Part shown: positions 24,540 to 32,862 of the stretch, one piece after another
Numbering within the stretch: position 1 is the stretch's first letter
Layout: each line of letters opens with the position of its first letter
DNA from: Nonomuraea pusilla
Lineage (GTDB): Bacteria; Actinomycetota; Actinomycetes; Streptosporangiales; Streptosporangiaceae
Direction of reading: 5' to 3'
Length of the DNA stretch: 64,000 bases
Assembly (NCBI RefSeq): GCF_900109355.1
Contig: NZ_FOBF01000001.1
Span: forward strand, 487,613-551,612
The notes under the pieces: generated by a model
Told to the model about the DNA's origin: nothing
The model's database searches: none
Seen by the model: the letters and a program-made list of their open reading frames with translations, nothing else
Program-made: the position numbers and the translations under genes

Positions 24540-26381
24540 CTAGGGGATGGATGTGTGGCCGAGCCGGTGCAGGCGCAGCGCGAGCTGGATCTCCAGCGCC
24601 CGCTCGGGCTCCAGCCAGCCGTCGCCGAGCAGCTTGCCGATGCGGTCGAGCCGCTGCGTGACGGTGTTGACGTGGATGTGCATCGCCTCGGCCGTACGCG
24701 ACGGCGACGCGCCGGAGCCGAAGTAGGCCGCCAGCGTCTCCGCCAGCGCGGTGCCCCTGCGCGCGTCGTAGTCGATGACCGGGCCGAGCACCGTATGGAC
24801 GAAGCCGCGCACGTCGCGGCCGTCGCCCACGAGCAGCCCGACGAAGCCCAGCTCGGCCGGGCTCGCGCCGTCGCCGGCCCGCCCCAGCGCGACGAGCGCC
24901 TCGGCGCACCTGCGCGCCTCCCTGTACGCCTCCGCGACGCCGGGCCCGGACACCCGCGACGCGCCCGCCGTGGCGGGGACCTGCAGCGACGCGCTCAGCT
25001 CCGCCGCCACCCGCTGCGCGACGGCCCCGGCGTTCTCCCCGGGCAGCAGCAGCACCACCTCGCCGGCACGGCCCGCCGCCAGGCCGTGCCGCATCGCCGC
25101 CTGCGACGACGCCCAGAAAGCCGCCCGCTCGCGCTGCCCGTCGTGCCGCACCACCACCAGGACGTGCGGTGCGCCCAGGTCGACGCCCAGCCTGCGGGCC
25201 CGGTCGACCAGGCCGGGGGAGCCCGGCCTGGCGATGAGGTCGTCCAGCAGCTCGCCGCGGACCCGGCCCTCCGCCTCGGCCACGCTCCTGCGGAACAGCA
25301 GCAGCAGCGCGCACACCAGCGCGGCGCGCTCCAGGATGCGCTCGTCGGCGTCGTCGCTGCGCAGGATCAGCGTGCACAGCGGCTCGCCACCGACGTCCAC
25401 CGAGGCGATCAGCAGGTCGCCCCTGCGCACCGTGCGCCCGAGCGCCCTCGACGCCTGCGCCGCGTCGAACACGCCGGCGTCGAGCTCGCCCACGTCGCCC
25501 GTGATCGGTTTGCCCAGGTCGTCGAGCACGGCCAGCGACCCGCCGAGCACGTCCGTCGCCACGGCGGCGACGTCCTCGATGCCGCCGCCGCGCAGCACGA
25601 CCGACGTCATCCTGTCGTGCGCCAGCGCGGCCCGCTCGACCGCCTCGCCGTGCGCCCTCGCCGTGCGGTGCGCGTGCGACAGCTCCTCCAGCGCGTTCCT
25701 GGTCTCCTGCAGCAGCCTGGCGTTGTCGATCGCGATGGCGGCGTGCGCGGCCAGGCTGGCCAGCAGCGAGACCTCCTCCTGGTGGAAGGGCCTGGCGCTG
25801 CGGTTGGCGGCCAGCAGCACGCCGATCACCCGCTGCCCGAGCCGCAGCGGCACGCCGAGGATGGCGACGAGGCCCTCCTCCTCGACGGCCTCGTCGATGT
25901 GCTCCTTGTGCCGGAAACGGGCGTCGGCGAAGTAGTCGGCCGTCGCGTACGGCACCGCCGTCTGCGCCACCAGGCCGCCCAGCCCGGCCCCCATGGCCAG
26001 CCGCAACGCCCTGAACTTGGCCGAGATCGACCCGTCGGTGACCCGCATGTACGTGTCGCCCTGCTCGGGGTCGTGCAGCGTCAGGTACGCGATGTCGGCC
26101 GCCAGGAGCTGCCTGGCCCGCCGGACGATCGCCTCCAGCACGGCGTCCAGGTCGCGCAGCGCCGCGAGGTCGCCGGCGGTGTCGTACAGCGCCGACAGTT
26201 CGGCCTCGCGCCTGGCTCTGCGCCGCAGCAGCGCGCGCACCTTCAGCGCCTCGACCTTGGCCTTCTCCAGCTCCTCGATGGCCGCCGGGTCGGCGCCCTC
26301 GGCCCTGGCCTGGATGATCGGCCCCTCGAACTCGACCGCGGACGCCTCCCTGGCCAGCAGTTCGAGGAAGCGACGCACCAC
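24540..26381 (-). CDS. GAF-domain transcriptional regulator with CdaR/PucR-type C-terminal HTH
   Basis: A 613-residue regulator. An N-terminal helical segment is followed by a GAF domain (about residues 60-215; ALRDLDAVLEAIVRRARQLLAADIAYLTLHD ... VPLRLGQRVIGVLLAANR), a coiled region, and a CdaR-like middle domain. The C-terminal PucR HTH_30 reads LAAYFGSGASPSRTAEAMHIHVNTVTQRLDRIGKLLG, about residues 555-590. Such proteins sense a small molecule and usually activate nearby catabolic genes. GTG 26381 overlaps the TAG stop of the dehydrogenase gene by one base, so the regulator is made from the same transcript that it may control. Confidence 0.88.
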   Translation of the reverse strand: MVRRFLELLAREASAVEFEGPIIQARAEGADPAAIEELEKAKVEALKVRALLRRRARREAELSALYDTAGDLAALRDLDAVLEAIVRRARQLLAADIAYLTLHDPEQGDTYMRVTDGSISAKFRALRLAMGAGLGGLVAQTAVPYATADYFADARFRHKEHIDEAVEEEGLVAILGVPLRLGQRVIGVLLAANRSARPFHQEEVSLLASLAAHAAIAIDNARLLQETRNALEELSHAHRTARAHGEAVERAALAHDRMTSVVLRGGGIEDVAAVATDVLGGSLAVLDDLGKPITGDVGELDAGVFDAAQASRALGRTVRRGDLLIASVDVGGEPLCTLILRSDDADERILERAALVCALLLLFRRSVAEAEGRVRGELLDDLIARPGSPGLVDRARRLGVDLGAPHVLVVVRHDGQRERAAFWASSQAAMRHGLAAGRAGEVVLLLPGENAGAVAQRVAAELSASLQVPATAGASRVSGPGVAEAYREARRCAEALVALGRAGDGASPAELGFVGLLVGDGRDVRGFVHTVLGPVIDYDARRGTALAETLAAYFGSGASPSRTAEAMHIHVNTVTQRLDRIGKLLGDGWLEPERALEIQLALRLHRLGHTSIP

Positions 26382-27133
26382 TACCGCGCCGTCCAGCCGC
26401 CGTCCACGGGCAGGGAGACGCCGGTGATGAACGACCCGTTCGGCCCGCACAGGTACGCGACCAGCTCGGCCACCTCCTCCGGCTCGATGAGCCGCTTGAC
26501 GGCCGCCCGCTCCAGCATGATCGTCTCCACGACCTCGTCCGGGGCGATGCCGTGGGCCTTCGCCTGGTCGGCGATCTGCCCCTCGACCAGCTCCGTGCGG
26601 ACGTACCCGGGGCAGACGCAGGTGGACGTCACGCCGTGCGCCGCCCCCTCCAGCGCCAGCACCTTCGACAGGCCCTCCAGCGCGTGCTTGGCCGTGACGT
26701 AGGCCGCCTTGTACGGCGACGCCCGCAGCCCGTGCACCGACGAGATGTTCACGAACCGCCCCCAGCCCCTCGCGTACATGCCGGGCAGCACCCTGCGCGC
26801 GATCAGGAACGGCGCCTCGACCATCACCCTCATCATCGCCGAGAACACCTCGGGAGGGAACTCCTCGATGGGCGCGACGTGCTGGAACCCGGCGTTGTTC
26901 ACGACGATGTCGACCGGCTCGTCGGGCAGCGCCGCGGCGAACCCCGGATCGGCCAGGTCGGCCACCACGGCCGCCCCGCCGATCTCCGCGGCGACCTTCT
27001 CCGCCGCCTCGGCCCGCCTGTCGACCACCAGCACCCTCGCGCCCGCCGCGGCCAGCCGCCTGGCGCACGCCGCCCCGATGCCGCCCCCGGCCCCCGTCAC
27101 CAGCGCGGTACGCCCTGTCAGGTCCTTCGCCAT
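26381..27133 (-). CDS. SDR-family dehydrogenase, probable D-3-hydroxybutyrate dehydrogenase
   Basis: A 250-residue short-chain dehydrogenase. The cofactor motif TGAGGGIG is at about residues 14-21, NNAG at about 86-89, and the catalytic Ser in NISSVHG and Tyr-Lys in YVTAKH form the active site. Blocks NNAGFQHVAPIEEFP and VCPGYVRTELVE..IADQAK are characteristic of D-3-hydroxybutyrate dehydrogenases, which oxidise 3-hydroxybutyrate to acetoacetate with NAD+. It is the first gene of the five-gene operon. The ATG at 27133 lies 6 nt downstream of TAGGGT, so its mRNA is probably leaderless. Specificity could extend to other 3-hydroxy acids. Confidence 0.85.
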   Translation of the reverse strand: MAKDLTGRTALVTGAGGGIGAACARRLAAAGARVLVVDRRAEAAEKVAAEIGGAAVVADLADPGFAAALPDEPVDIVVNNAGFQHVAPIEEFPPEVFSAMMRVMVEAPFLIARRVLPGMYARGWGRFVNISSVHGLRASPYKAAYVTAKHALEGLSKVLALEGAAHGVTSTCVCPGYVRTELVEGQIADQAKAHGIAPDEVVETIMLERAAVKRLIEPEEVAELVAYLCGPNGSFITGVSLPVDGGWTAR

Positions 27134-27139
27134 ACCCAG

Positions 27140-27167
27140 ACCCTAAGCGCTCGCCGCTCCGGCGAGC
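27140..27167 (-). promoter_or_regulatory. Promoter and inverted repeat of the hydroxybutyrate operon
   Basis: On the minus strand TAGGGT (27145-27140) lies 6 nt before the ATG. Directly upstream is a perfect inverted repeat GCTCGCCG-ctc-CGGCGAGC (27149-27167) in the spacer and -35 region, a good place for an operator. Confidence 0.5.
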
Positions 27168-27218
27168 ATGGGCGACACCGACATAGATCTTGGTCCTGGT
27201 ATGTGATCTCAAACCGTA

Positions 27219-27248
27219 CTGACGCGGGGCGGGCGCTGCTGGTAGCGT
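27219..27248 (+). promoter_or_regulatory. Promoter of the trp leader
   Basis: CTGACG (27219-27224) and TAGCGT (27243-27248) with an 18-bp spacer. The leader-peptide ATG at 27256 is 8 nt downstream of the -10, so the transcript would begin at or next to the ATG. Confidence 0.5.
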
Positions 27249-27255
27249 CGGCCGC

Positions 27256-27294
27256 ATGAACGCGTACTCGTACTCCTGGTGGTTCGCCGGCTAG
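27256..27294 (+). CDS. trpL: trp operon leader peptide
   Basis: A 12-codon open frame encoding MNAYSYSWWFAG, with two adjacent Trp codons (27277-27282) and two Tyr codons. It precedes trpD and a hairpin that can fold in two ways. This is the classical attenuator layout in which ribosome stalling at Trp codons under Trp limitation prevents the terminator from forming. The peptide itself has no other expected role. It lies 8 nt after a TAGCGT box and has no ribosome-binding site, so it is likely translated as a leaderless mRNA. Confidence 0.85.
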   Translation: MNAYSYSWWFAG

Positions 27295-27342
27295 GCGGAC
27301 CCCTGAGCGAGACACGCGACCGGCCGCCTCGACGAGGCGGCC
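27293..27342 (+). terminator. trp attenuator: alternative antiterminator and terminator
   Basis: The terminator stem is GGCCGCCTC (27322-27330) with GAGGCGGCC (27334-27342) and a 3-nt loop. The competing pairing is AGGCGG (27293-27298), which overlaps the leader stop codon, with CCGCCT (27324-27329). A ribosome stalled on the Trp codons leaves 27293-27298 free for antitermination; one at the stop codon covers it. A second small hairpin, GGTGCC/GGCACC (27358-27377), precedes the trpD ribosome-binding site. Confidence 0.7.
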
Positions 27343-27397
27343 GTCGTCATGTTCACGGGTGCCTCAAGCGGGGCACCTGACCTGAAGGGGCATGAAC

Positions 27398-28444
27398 ATG
27401 ACGACCTGGTCATCACTCATCGGCACGCTGCTCGACGGCGCGGCGCTGCCGTCCCGCGACGCCGCCTGGGCGATGCGGCAGATCATGACGGGCGCCGCGA
27501 CCGACGCCCAGATCGCCGCGTTCGCCGTGGCACTGCGCGCCAAGGGTGAGACGGTTCCCGAGGTCTCCGGGCTGGCCGACGGCATGCTGGCGCACTCGAC
27601 GGCGATCCGCGTGCCCGGCGACCCGGTGGACATCGTCGGCACGGGCGGCGACCGCGCCGGCACGGTGAACGTGTCGACGATGGCCGCCGTCGTCGCGGCC
27701 GCCGCCGGGGTGACCGTCGTCAAGCACGGCGGCCGGGCGTCGTCGTCGCAGACGGGCGCCGCCGACGTGCTGGAGGAGCTGGGCGTCGTGGTGGACCTGC
27801 CGCCCGCCGCCGTGGTGCGGACGGCCGAGGAGACGGGCATCACGTTCTGCTTCGCGCCCGCCTTCCACCCGGCGTTCCGGCACACGGCCGCCGCGCGCAG
27901 GGCGCTCGGCGTCCCGACCGTCTTCAACTACCTGGGGCCGCTGACCAACCCCGCCCTGCCGCCGTCGCAGGCCGTCGGCGTGTTCGACGAGCGCATGGCG
28001 CCGGTGATCGCCGGCGTGCTCGCCGAGCGGGGCTGCTCCTCGCTGGTGTTCCGCGGCGAGGACGGCCTCGACGAGCTCACCACCACCGGGCCGTCCACCG
28101 TCTGGCTGGTGCGGCGCGGCACGGTGAGCAGGACGACGCTCGACCCGCGTGACCTCGGCATCCCGCGCGCCCACCCCGACGCGCTGCAAGGCGGCGACAG
28201 GCGGCGCAACGCCGAGATCGCGCGGGCGGTGCTGGCGGGCGCCGAAGGGCCGGTGCGCGACATCGTCCTGCTCAACGCCGCCGCCGCGCTGGTCGCAGCG
28301 GGCGGCACGCCCGTGCAGGGCGACCTCGTACGCGAGCTGGGAGCCGCCTGCGAGCGCGCCGCCAAGGCGATCGACTCGGGGGCCGCCGCCGCCCTGCTGG
28401 AGCACTGGGCGACGACCACCCGCCGCCTCGCCGCCCGGCCTTAG
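27398..28444 (+). CDS. trpD: Anthranilate phosphoribosyltransferase
   Basis: A 348-residue enzyme that transfers phosphoribosyl from PRPP to anthranilate, the second step of tryptophan synthesis. Signatures are [27 protein letters not shown] (PRPP site, GTGGD at about 79-83), [21 protein letters not shown], and [11 protein letters not shown] with the anthranilate-channel residues. ATG 27398 is preferred because GAAGGGG lies 7 nt upstream; ATG 27392 is too close. It stands alone, apart from other trp genes in this window, under a Trp-Trp leader. The convergent fumC stop overlaps its TAG. Confidence 0.95.
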   Translation: MTTWSSLIGTLLDGAALPSRDAAWAMRQIMTGAATDAQIAAFAVALRAKGETVPEVSGLADGMLAHSTAIRVPGDPVDIVGTGGDRAGTVNVSTMAAVVAAAAGVTVVKHGGRASSSQTGAADVLEELGVVVDLPPAAVVRTAEETGITFCFAPAFHPAFRHTAAARRALGVPTVFNYLGPLTNPALPPSQAVGVFDERMAPVIAGVLAERGCSSLVFRGEDGLDELTTTGPSTVWLVRRGTVSRTTLDPRDLGIPRAHPDALQGGDRRRNAEIARAVLAGAEGPVRDIVLLNAAAALVAAGGTPVQGDLVRELGAACERAAKAIDSGAAAALLEHWATTTRRLAARP

Positions 28445-29829
28445 GACGGGCGGGTCATCGACAGCACGTCCAGCGCCGCGTCGAGCTGCTCCTCGGTGAT
28501 CGTGCCGTCGGCGACGTGGCCGCGCTCCACGACGACCTCGCGGATCGTCTTCCTCTCCTTCAGCGCCTGCTTGGCGATCCGCGCGGCCTCCTCGTAGCCG
28601 ACGTACCTGTTGAGCGGCGTGACGATCGACGGCGACGACTCGGCGTACTCGCGCAGCCGCTCGGCGTTGGCCGTGATGCCGGCCACGCACCGGTCGGCCA
28701 GCAGCCGCGAGACGTTCGCCAGCAGCCTGATCGACTCCAGGATGTTGCGGGCGATGACGGGAAGCTGGACGTTCAGCTCGAAGTTGCCCGACGCGCCCGC
28801 GAACGTGATGGCCGCGTCGTTGCCGACGACCTGGGCCGCGACCATGGTGACGGCCTCGGGGATCACCGGGTTGACCTTGCCCGGCATGATCGACGAGCCC
28901 GGCTGCAGGTCGGGGAGGTTGATCTCGCCGAGGCCCGCCCGCGGCCCCGAGCCCATCCAGCGCAGATCGTTCGCGATCTTGTTGAGCGAGACCGCCACCA
29001 CCTTGAGCTGGCCGGACAGCTCGACGACGGCGTCCTGGGTGCTCTGGGCCTCGAAGTGGTCGCGGGCCTCGGCGAACGGGATGCCGGTCGCCTCGCGCAG
29101 CTTCTCGACGGCGGCCGCGGCGAACCCGGGCGGCGTGTTGATGCCAGTGCCCACCGCCGTGCCGCCGAGGGGCAGCTCCAGCACCCGTTCGAGGGCGCCC
29201 GTCACCCTGGTCACCCCGTGCTCGACCTGCGTGGCGTAGCCGCCGAACTCCTGGCCGAGCGTCACCGGCGTGGCGTCCATGAGGTGGGTGCGCCCCGACT
29301 TCACCACCTGGGCGAACTCCACGGACTTCGCCCGCAGCGCCTCACCCAGGTGCCGCAGCGACGGCAGCAGGTGGTAGCTGACCTCGGTCGCCGCCGCCAC
29401 CCGGATCGAGGTCGGGAAGACGTCGTTGGACGACTGCGACGCGTTGACGTGGTCGTTCGGGTGGACGGGGCGGCCCAGCCGCTCCTCCGCCAGCGTGGCG
29501 ATCACCTCGTTGGCGTTCATGTTGGACGACGTGCCCGAGCCCGTCTGGAACACGTCGACGGGGAAGTGCGCGTCGTGCTCGTTCTCCGCGACGTCGGCGG
29601 CGGCCTGCGCGACGGCCTCGGCGAGGTCCTTGTCGAGCACGCCGAGTTCCCCGTTGACCTCGGCGGCGACCGCCTTGATCAGGCCCAGCGCGGCGATGTG
29701 GGACGGCTCCAGCGGCCGTCCCGACACCGGGAAGTTCTCCACCGCCCGCTGGGTCTGCGCGCGCCACCTCGCGCCCACCGGCACGCGGACCTCGCCCATC
29801 GAGTCATGTTCGATCCGGTACTCGCTCAT
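28441..29829 (-). CDS. fumC: Fumarate hydratase class II
   Basis: A 462-residue oxygen-stable fumarase interconverting fumarate and L-malate in the TCA cycle. Family blocks are [49 protein letters not shown] and the signature [11 protein letters not shown] with the active-site loop serine. The ATG is at 29829. It follows the membrane Ser/Thr kinase gene by 29 bp on the same strand and could be cotranscribed with it. A class I enzyme is encoded 6 kb away, so the organism has both types. Confidence 0.96.
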   Translation of the reverse strand: MSEYRIEHDSMGEVRVPVGARWRAQTQRAVENFPVSGRPLEPSHIAALGLIKAVAAEVNGELGVLDKDLAEAVAQAAADVAENEHDAHFPVDVFQTGSGTSSNMNANEVIATLAEERLGRPVHPNDHVNASQSSNDVFPTSIRVAAATEVSYHLLPSLRHLGEALRAKSVEFAQVVKSGRTHLMDATPVTLGQEFGGYATQVEHGVTRVTGALERVLELPLGGTAVGTGINTPPGFAAAAVEKLREATGIPFAEARDHFEAQSTQDAVVELSGQLKVVAVSLNKIANDLRWMGSGPRAGLGEINLPDLQPGSSIMPGKVNPVIPEAVTMVAAQVVGNDAAITFAGASGNFELNVQLPVIARNILESIRLLANVSRLLADRCVAGITANAERLREYAESSPSIVTPLNRYVGYEEAARIAKQALKERKTIREVVVERGHVADGTITEEQLDAALDVLSMTRPS

Positions 29830-29858
29830 GACTCCCAGTCTGGCTCACGCCCGGGAGA

Positions 29859-31517
29859 TCAGCTCGACAGCAGCGCCACGATGAGGACGGCGATCACCAC
29901 GGCCGCCGCGGCGGCGACCGCCATGAGCACGAGCATGCCGTTCCTGTTCCCTGACGGCCGCTGGTCGGGGCCGCCCGCGATGGCGAACAGCTCCGTGCCG
30001 AGGCCCTGCCCCTCACGCGGCTGCTGCTGCTGCTGGGGCTGCTGCTGCGGCGGCATCGCCTGCGGGGGCCCGGCCGGGCGCGGCGGCGCGGGAGGCTGCT
30101 GCGGGCCGGGACGCTGCTGGCCGGGCGGCACCGGGTAGACCTGCTGGCCGGGCGAGTTCTGCGGCCTCGGCGTCGGCACGCGCGTGGTGGCGATCGCCGA
30201 CTCGTCCTCGGCCGGCCGCGGGGGCGCCCCCTGGTCGGGCCTGAACGCCCTGGGGCGGGCCACGCTGATCGTGCGGTCGGGGTCGAAGTCCTCGCCCGCC
30301 GGGGCGGGAGCCGGCGCGGAGGCCGGGGGAGCGTCGGCTGCGAAGGCCCCCGCGGCGGGCGCGCCCGTGCCGAACGCCTGCGCGGGCGGCACGCCGAAGG
30401 CCCCCGCCGCGGGAACGGGCGACCCGGCCTGCGGACCGCCGGGGAAGCCGGGCCCGTGCTCCTGCGAGCCGTACGGGCTGGGGGCCTGCGGCGCGAAGGC
30501 GTGCGGCGCGTTCGGGTACGGCGCGGCGGGACCCGGCGCCCCCGGCACGCCGGACGGCGCCTGGGGCGCCCCCTGCGGCCCGGAGCCGGGCTGCGGGCCG
30601 GGACCGGAGGGATTGGTCGGGGCGGCGGACGCGTCGGGCACAGCGGCCTCCTGAGCAGACAGAGCCTCGGCCGTGAGCGCCGGCATGTCGGTGGTCGGGG
30701 TGTCGGCGACCATGCGCAGCATGGTCTCCGCCTGGGCAGCGCTGAGCCGCTGCCGGTAGTCCTTGTTGAGCAGCCCGGTCAGCACCGGCCTGAGCTGCCC
30801 CGCCTGGGTGGGCGGGTCGGCGTTCTCGCTGAGCAGCGCCGCCAGCGTCTCGGCGATGGTGGCCCGCTCGTACGCGGGCCGCCCCTCGACCGCGAAGTAC
30901 AGCGTCGCGCCGAGCGACCAGATGTCGGACTCGGGGCCGGTGTACTCGCCCCTGGCGCGCTCGGGCGCGGTGTAGCCGGGAGAGCCGATCACCATGCCCG
31001 TCCTGGTGAGCCGCGAGTCGCCCTCGGCCTTGGCGATGCCGAAGTCGGTCAGCACCACCCTGCCGTTCTCCGTGATGAGGACGTTGGCCGGCTTCACGTC
31101 GCGGTGGGTGATGCCCTGGGCGTGGGCGGCGCGCAGCGCGCCGAGGAGGTCGACGCCGATCTCGGCGACGAGGCGGGGCGGCAGCGGCCCCTCCTCCTCG
31201 ATCACCTGCTCCAGCGAGCGGGCCTCGATGAGCTCCATGATGATCCACGGGCTGTCGCCCTCGATCATGACGTCGTGGATCGCGGCGACGGACGGGTGGT
31301 TGATCCGGGAGGCGATGCGGCCCTCACGCACCATGCGCTCGCGCAGCTCGGTCCGCTGCTCCCCGGTCAGACCGGGGTCCTGGCGGATCTCCTTGACCGC
31401 CACCTCGCGTCCGAGCGTGCGGTCACGGGCGCGCCACACGGTGCCCATGGTCCCCCGGCCGAGCGGTGCGATCAGCTCGTAGCGCCCCGCGAGCAGGCGT
31501 GTCTGCTGTTCCGGCAT
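29859..31517 (-). CDS. Ser/Thr protein kinase with C-terminal membrane anchor (PknB-type kinase domain)
   Basis: A 552-residue kinase. The catalytic domain is at residues 1-270: Gly loop LGRGTMGTVW, Lys42, the HRDVKPANVLI catalytic loop, LTDFGIAKAEG, and activation-segment threonines in SRLTRTG. A long Pro/Gly/Ala-rich disordered linker (about 290-520) follows, with scattered Thr in DRTISVARP and ATTRVPTP that could be phospho sites. One transmembrane helix lies near the end (MLVLMAVAAAAAVVIAVLIVALL, about 527-549). There is virtually no extracellular part, so no PASTA sensor. ATG 31517 is 6 nt after TATCTT, suggesting its own leaderless promoter. It is the downstream member of a tandem kinase pair. 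Confidence 0.92.
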   Translation of the reverse strand: MPEQQTRLLAGRYELIAPLGRGTMGTVWRARDRTLGREVAVKEIRQDPGLTGEQRTELRERMVREGRIASRINHPSVAAIHDVMIEGDSPWIIMELIEARSLEQVIEEEGPLPPRLVAEIGVDLLGALRAAHAQGITHRDVKPANVLITENGRVVLTDFGIAKAEGDSRLTRTGMVIGSPGYTAPERARGEYTGPESDIWSLGATLYFAVEGRPAYERATIAETLAALLSENADPPTQAGQLRPVLTGLLNKDYRQRLSAAQAETMLRMVADTPTTDMPALTAEALSAQEAAVPDASAAPTNPSGPGPQPGSGPQGAPQAPSGVPGAPGPAAPYPNAPHAFAPQAPSPYGSQEHGPGFPGGPQAGSPVPAAGAFGVPPAQAFGTGAPAAGAFAADAPPASAPAPAPAGEDFDPDRTISVARPRAFRPDQGAPPRPAEDESAIATTRVPTPRPQNSPGQQVYPVPPGQQRPGPQQPPAPPRPAGPPQAMPPQQQPQQQQQPREGQGLGTELFAIAGGPDQRPSGNRNGMLVLMAVAAAAAVVIAVLIVALLSS

Positions 31518-31523
31518 GAGAAG

Positions 31524-31571
31524 AAGATATCGATTCTCGCTTGGGAAGTGCTTTACCCTCGCTTGCGAAGT
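31524..31571 (-). promoter_or_regulatory. Promoter and 14-bp direct repeats upstream of the membrane kinase
   Basis: On the plus strand CTCGCTTGGGAAGT (31536-31549) and CTCGCTTGCGAAGT (31558-31571) agree at 13 of 14 positions and are spaced 22 bp, two helical turns, apart. Each contains a TCGC-TT-GCGA-like palindrome. The -10 box TATCTT reads on the minus strand at 31529-31524. The second repeat lies inside the 3' end of the upstream kinase gene. Confidence 0.5.
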
Positions 31572-32662
31572 TCTCTTGGCCAGAACCGCCGAGGAAGGCA
31601 CAACTTTATCACCGTGGCTTTGAAACGAGCATAAGCGGAGAGCGACGGACGCGCCTCGACGCGTTTCCTGTGCATGCCCTCACCAGGCCTTCTGTCCTGC
31701 CGCGGCAGGGGCGGCGACAGGGCGGCGGCCGTGGCCTCCGCCCGGTGCAGCCCCCGGTGGGCGGGCCTGCGCGTGAACGAGGGCGGCGTCATCATCGCCA
31801 CCGGACGCACCGGCCTGCGCGGCGTCAGCGGCTCCTCGGCCGAGCCGCCCGCGGCCACCCTGGCCAGCATGAGCGACGCGCGTACCGAGTCGAGCCTGGT
31901 GTGCGGGTCGATCCTGAGGAGCGCGTCGAGCACGGGCGCGAGCGGGCCCGCCTTGGTCATCGGGATGGGTTCGCCGCTGGTGAGCGCGGCCAGCGCGGCG
32001 GCGGCCGTACGGCGGCCGTGCAGGCCCCTGCCCTCGACGGCGGTGTACAGGGTGGCCCCGAGCGACCACAGGTCGGCGGCCGGGCTGGCCTTGGAGCCGA
32101 GCACCCGCTCGGGCGCGATGTAGCCGGCCGAGCCGAGGACGATGCCCGCCTGCGTGATGGACACCTCGCCCTCCAGCGCGGCCAGGCCGAAGTCGGTGAG
32201 CACCGCGCGGTCCTCGGTCACCAGGACGTTGCTGGGCTTGACGTCGCGGTGCAGGATGCCCTTGGCGTGGACGGCGCGCAGCGCCCCGAGGATCTGCCGG
32301 CCGATCTCGGCCACCCTGCGCGGCGGCAGCGGCCCCTCCGCCTGGATGATCTGCTCCAGCGAACGGGCCCGCAGCAGCTCCATGACGATCCAGGGGCGGT
32401 CGTCCTCGGTGACGACGTCGAAGACGGTGATGACCGACGGGTGCGCCACCATCGCCGTGGCCCGGCCCTCGCGCTCGGTGCGGGCGCACAGCTCGGCCCG
32501 CAGCTCCTCGTCGAGGACGTTGGGCAGCCGCACCTCCTTGACGGCCACCTCGCGGTCGAGGAGTTCGTCATGTGCCCGCCAAACGGTGCCCATGCCGCCG
32601 CGTCCGACCGGTTCCACGAGCCGGTAGCGCGCGGCGAGAAGGTAACCGGAGGGCGCACGCAT
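31553..32662 (-). CDS. Soluble Ser/Thr protein kinase
   Basis: A 369-residue kinase. The catalytic domain covers about residues 8-270: VGRGGMGTVW, Lys42 in VAVKEV, HRDVKPSNVLV, LTDFGLAALEG, and an SAGYIAPE motif. A basic Pro/Arg-rich tail of about 90 residues follows and no membrane helix. The close match in domain spacing with the downstream kinase (Lys42 in both; nearly identical LEQ.I...GPLPPR block) indicates an old tandem duplication followed by loss of the anchor in this copy. ATG 32662 is 7 nt after TAAGCT on the minus strand, again a leaderless arrangement. Targets are unknown; fumC follows further downstream. Confidence 0.9.
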   Translation of the reverse strand: MRAPSGYLLAARYRLVEPVGRGGMGTVWRAHDELLDREVAVKEVRLPNVLDEELRAELCARTEREGRATAMVAHPSVITVFDVVTEDDRPWIVMELLRARSLEQIIQAEGPLPPRRVAEIGRQILGALRAVHAKGILHRDVKPSNVLVTEDRAVLTDFGLAALEGEVSITQAGIVLGSAGYIAPERVLGSKASPAADLWSLGATLYTAVEGRGLHGRRTAAAALAALTSGEPIPMTKAGPLAPVLDALLRIDPHTRLDSVRASLMLARVAAGGSAEEPLTPRRPVRPVAMMTPPSFTRRPAHRGLHRAEATAAALSPPLPRQDRRPGEGMHRKRVEARPSLSAYARFKATVIKLCLPRRFWPRELRKRG

Positions 32663-32862
32663 GCCAGGCAGCTTACCTATTTGTGTAAACCGACCAGTAG
32701 AGGCGGGGCCGATTAATTGTTGCGAACTTAAGTCAACCGGTCTGACTCGCCCCGTCAGGGCGGTAGGCCCGCAGCCCACGGGGATACCCGCCAGATCCAA
32801 GTCACCCGCAAGCCGCCGCCACGACGCTGGTGAACCCCCATGAGTCAAGAGGGCTGAAGGCT

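Noticed and set aside
24540..27257. 905-residue version of the GAF/CdaR regulator
   Set aside because: The extra N-terminal third is the dehydrogenase gene read in another frame; GTG 26381 coincides with the upstream stop and gives a normal regulator.
32663..32862. Possible riboswitch in the leader of the six-repeat secreted protein
   Set aside because: GC-rich pairing segments (CGCCC/GGGCG) are present, but no known aptamer core was recognisable.
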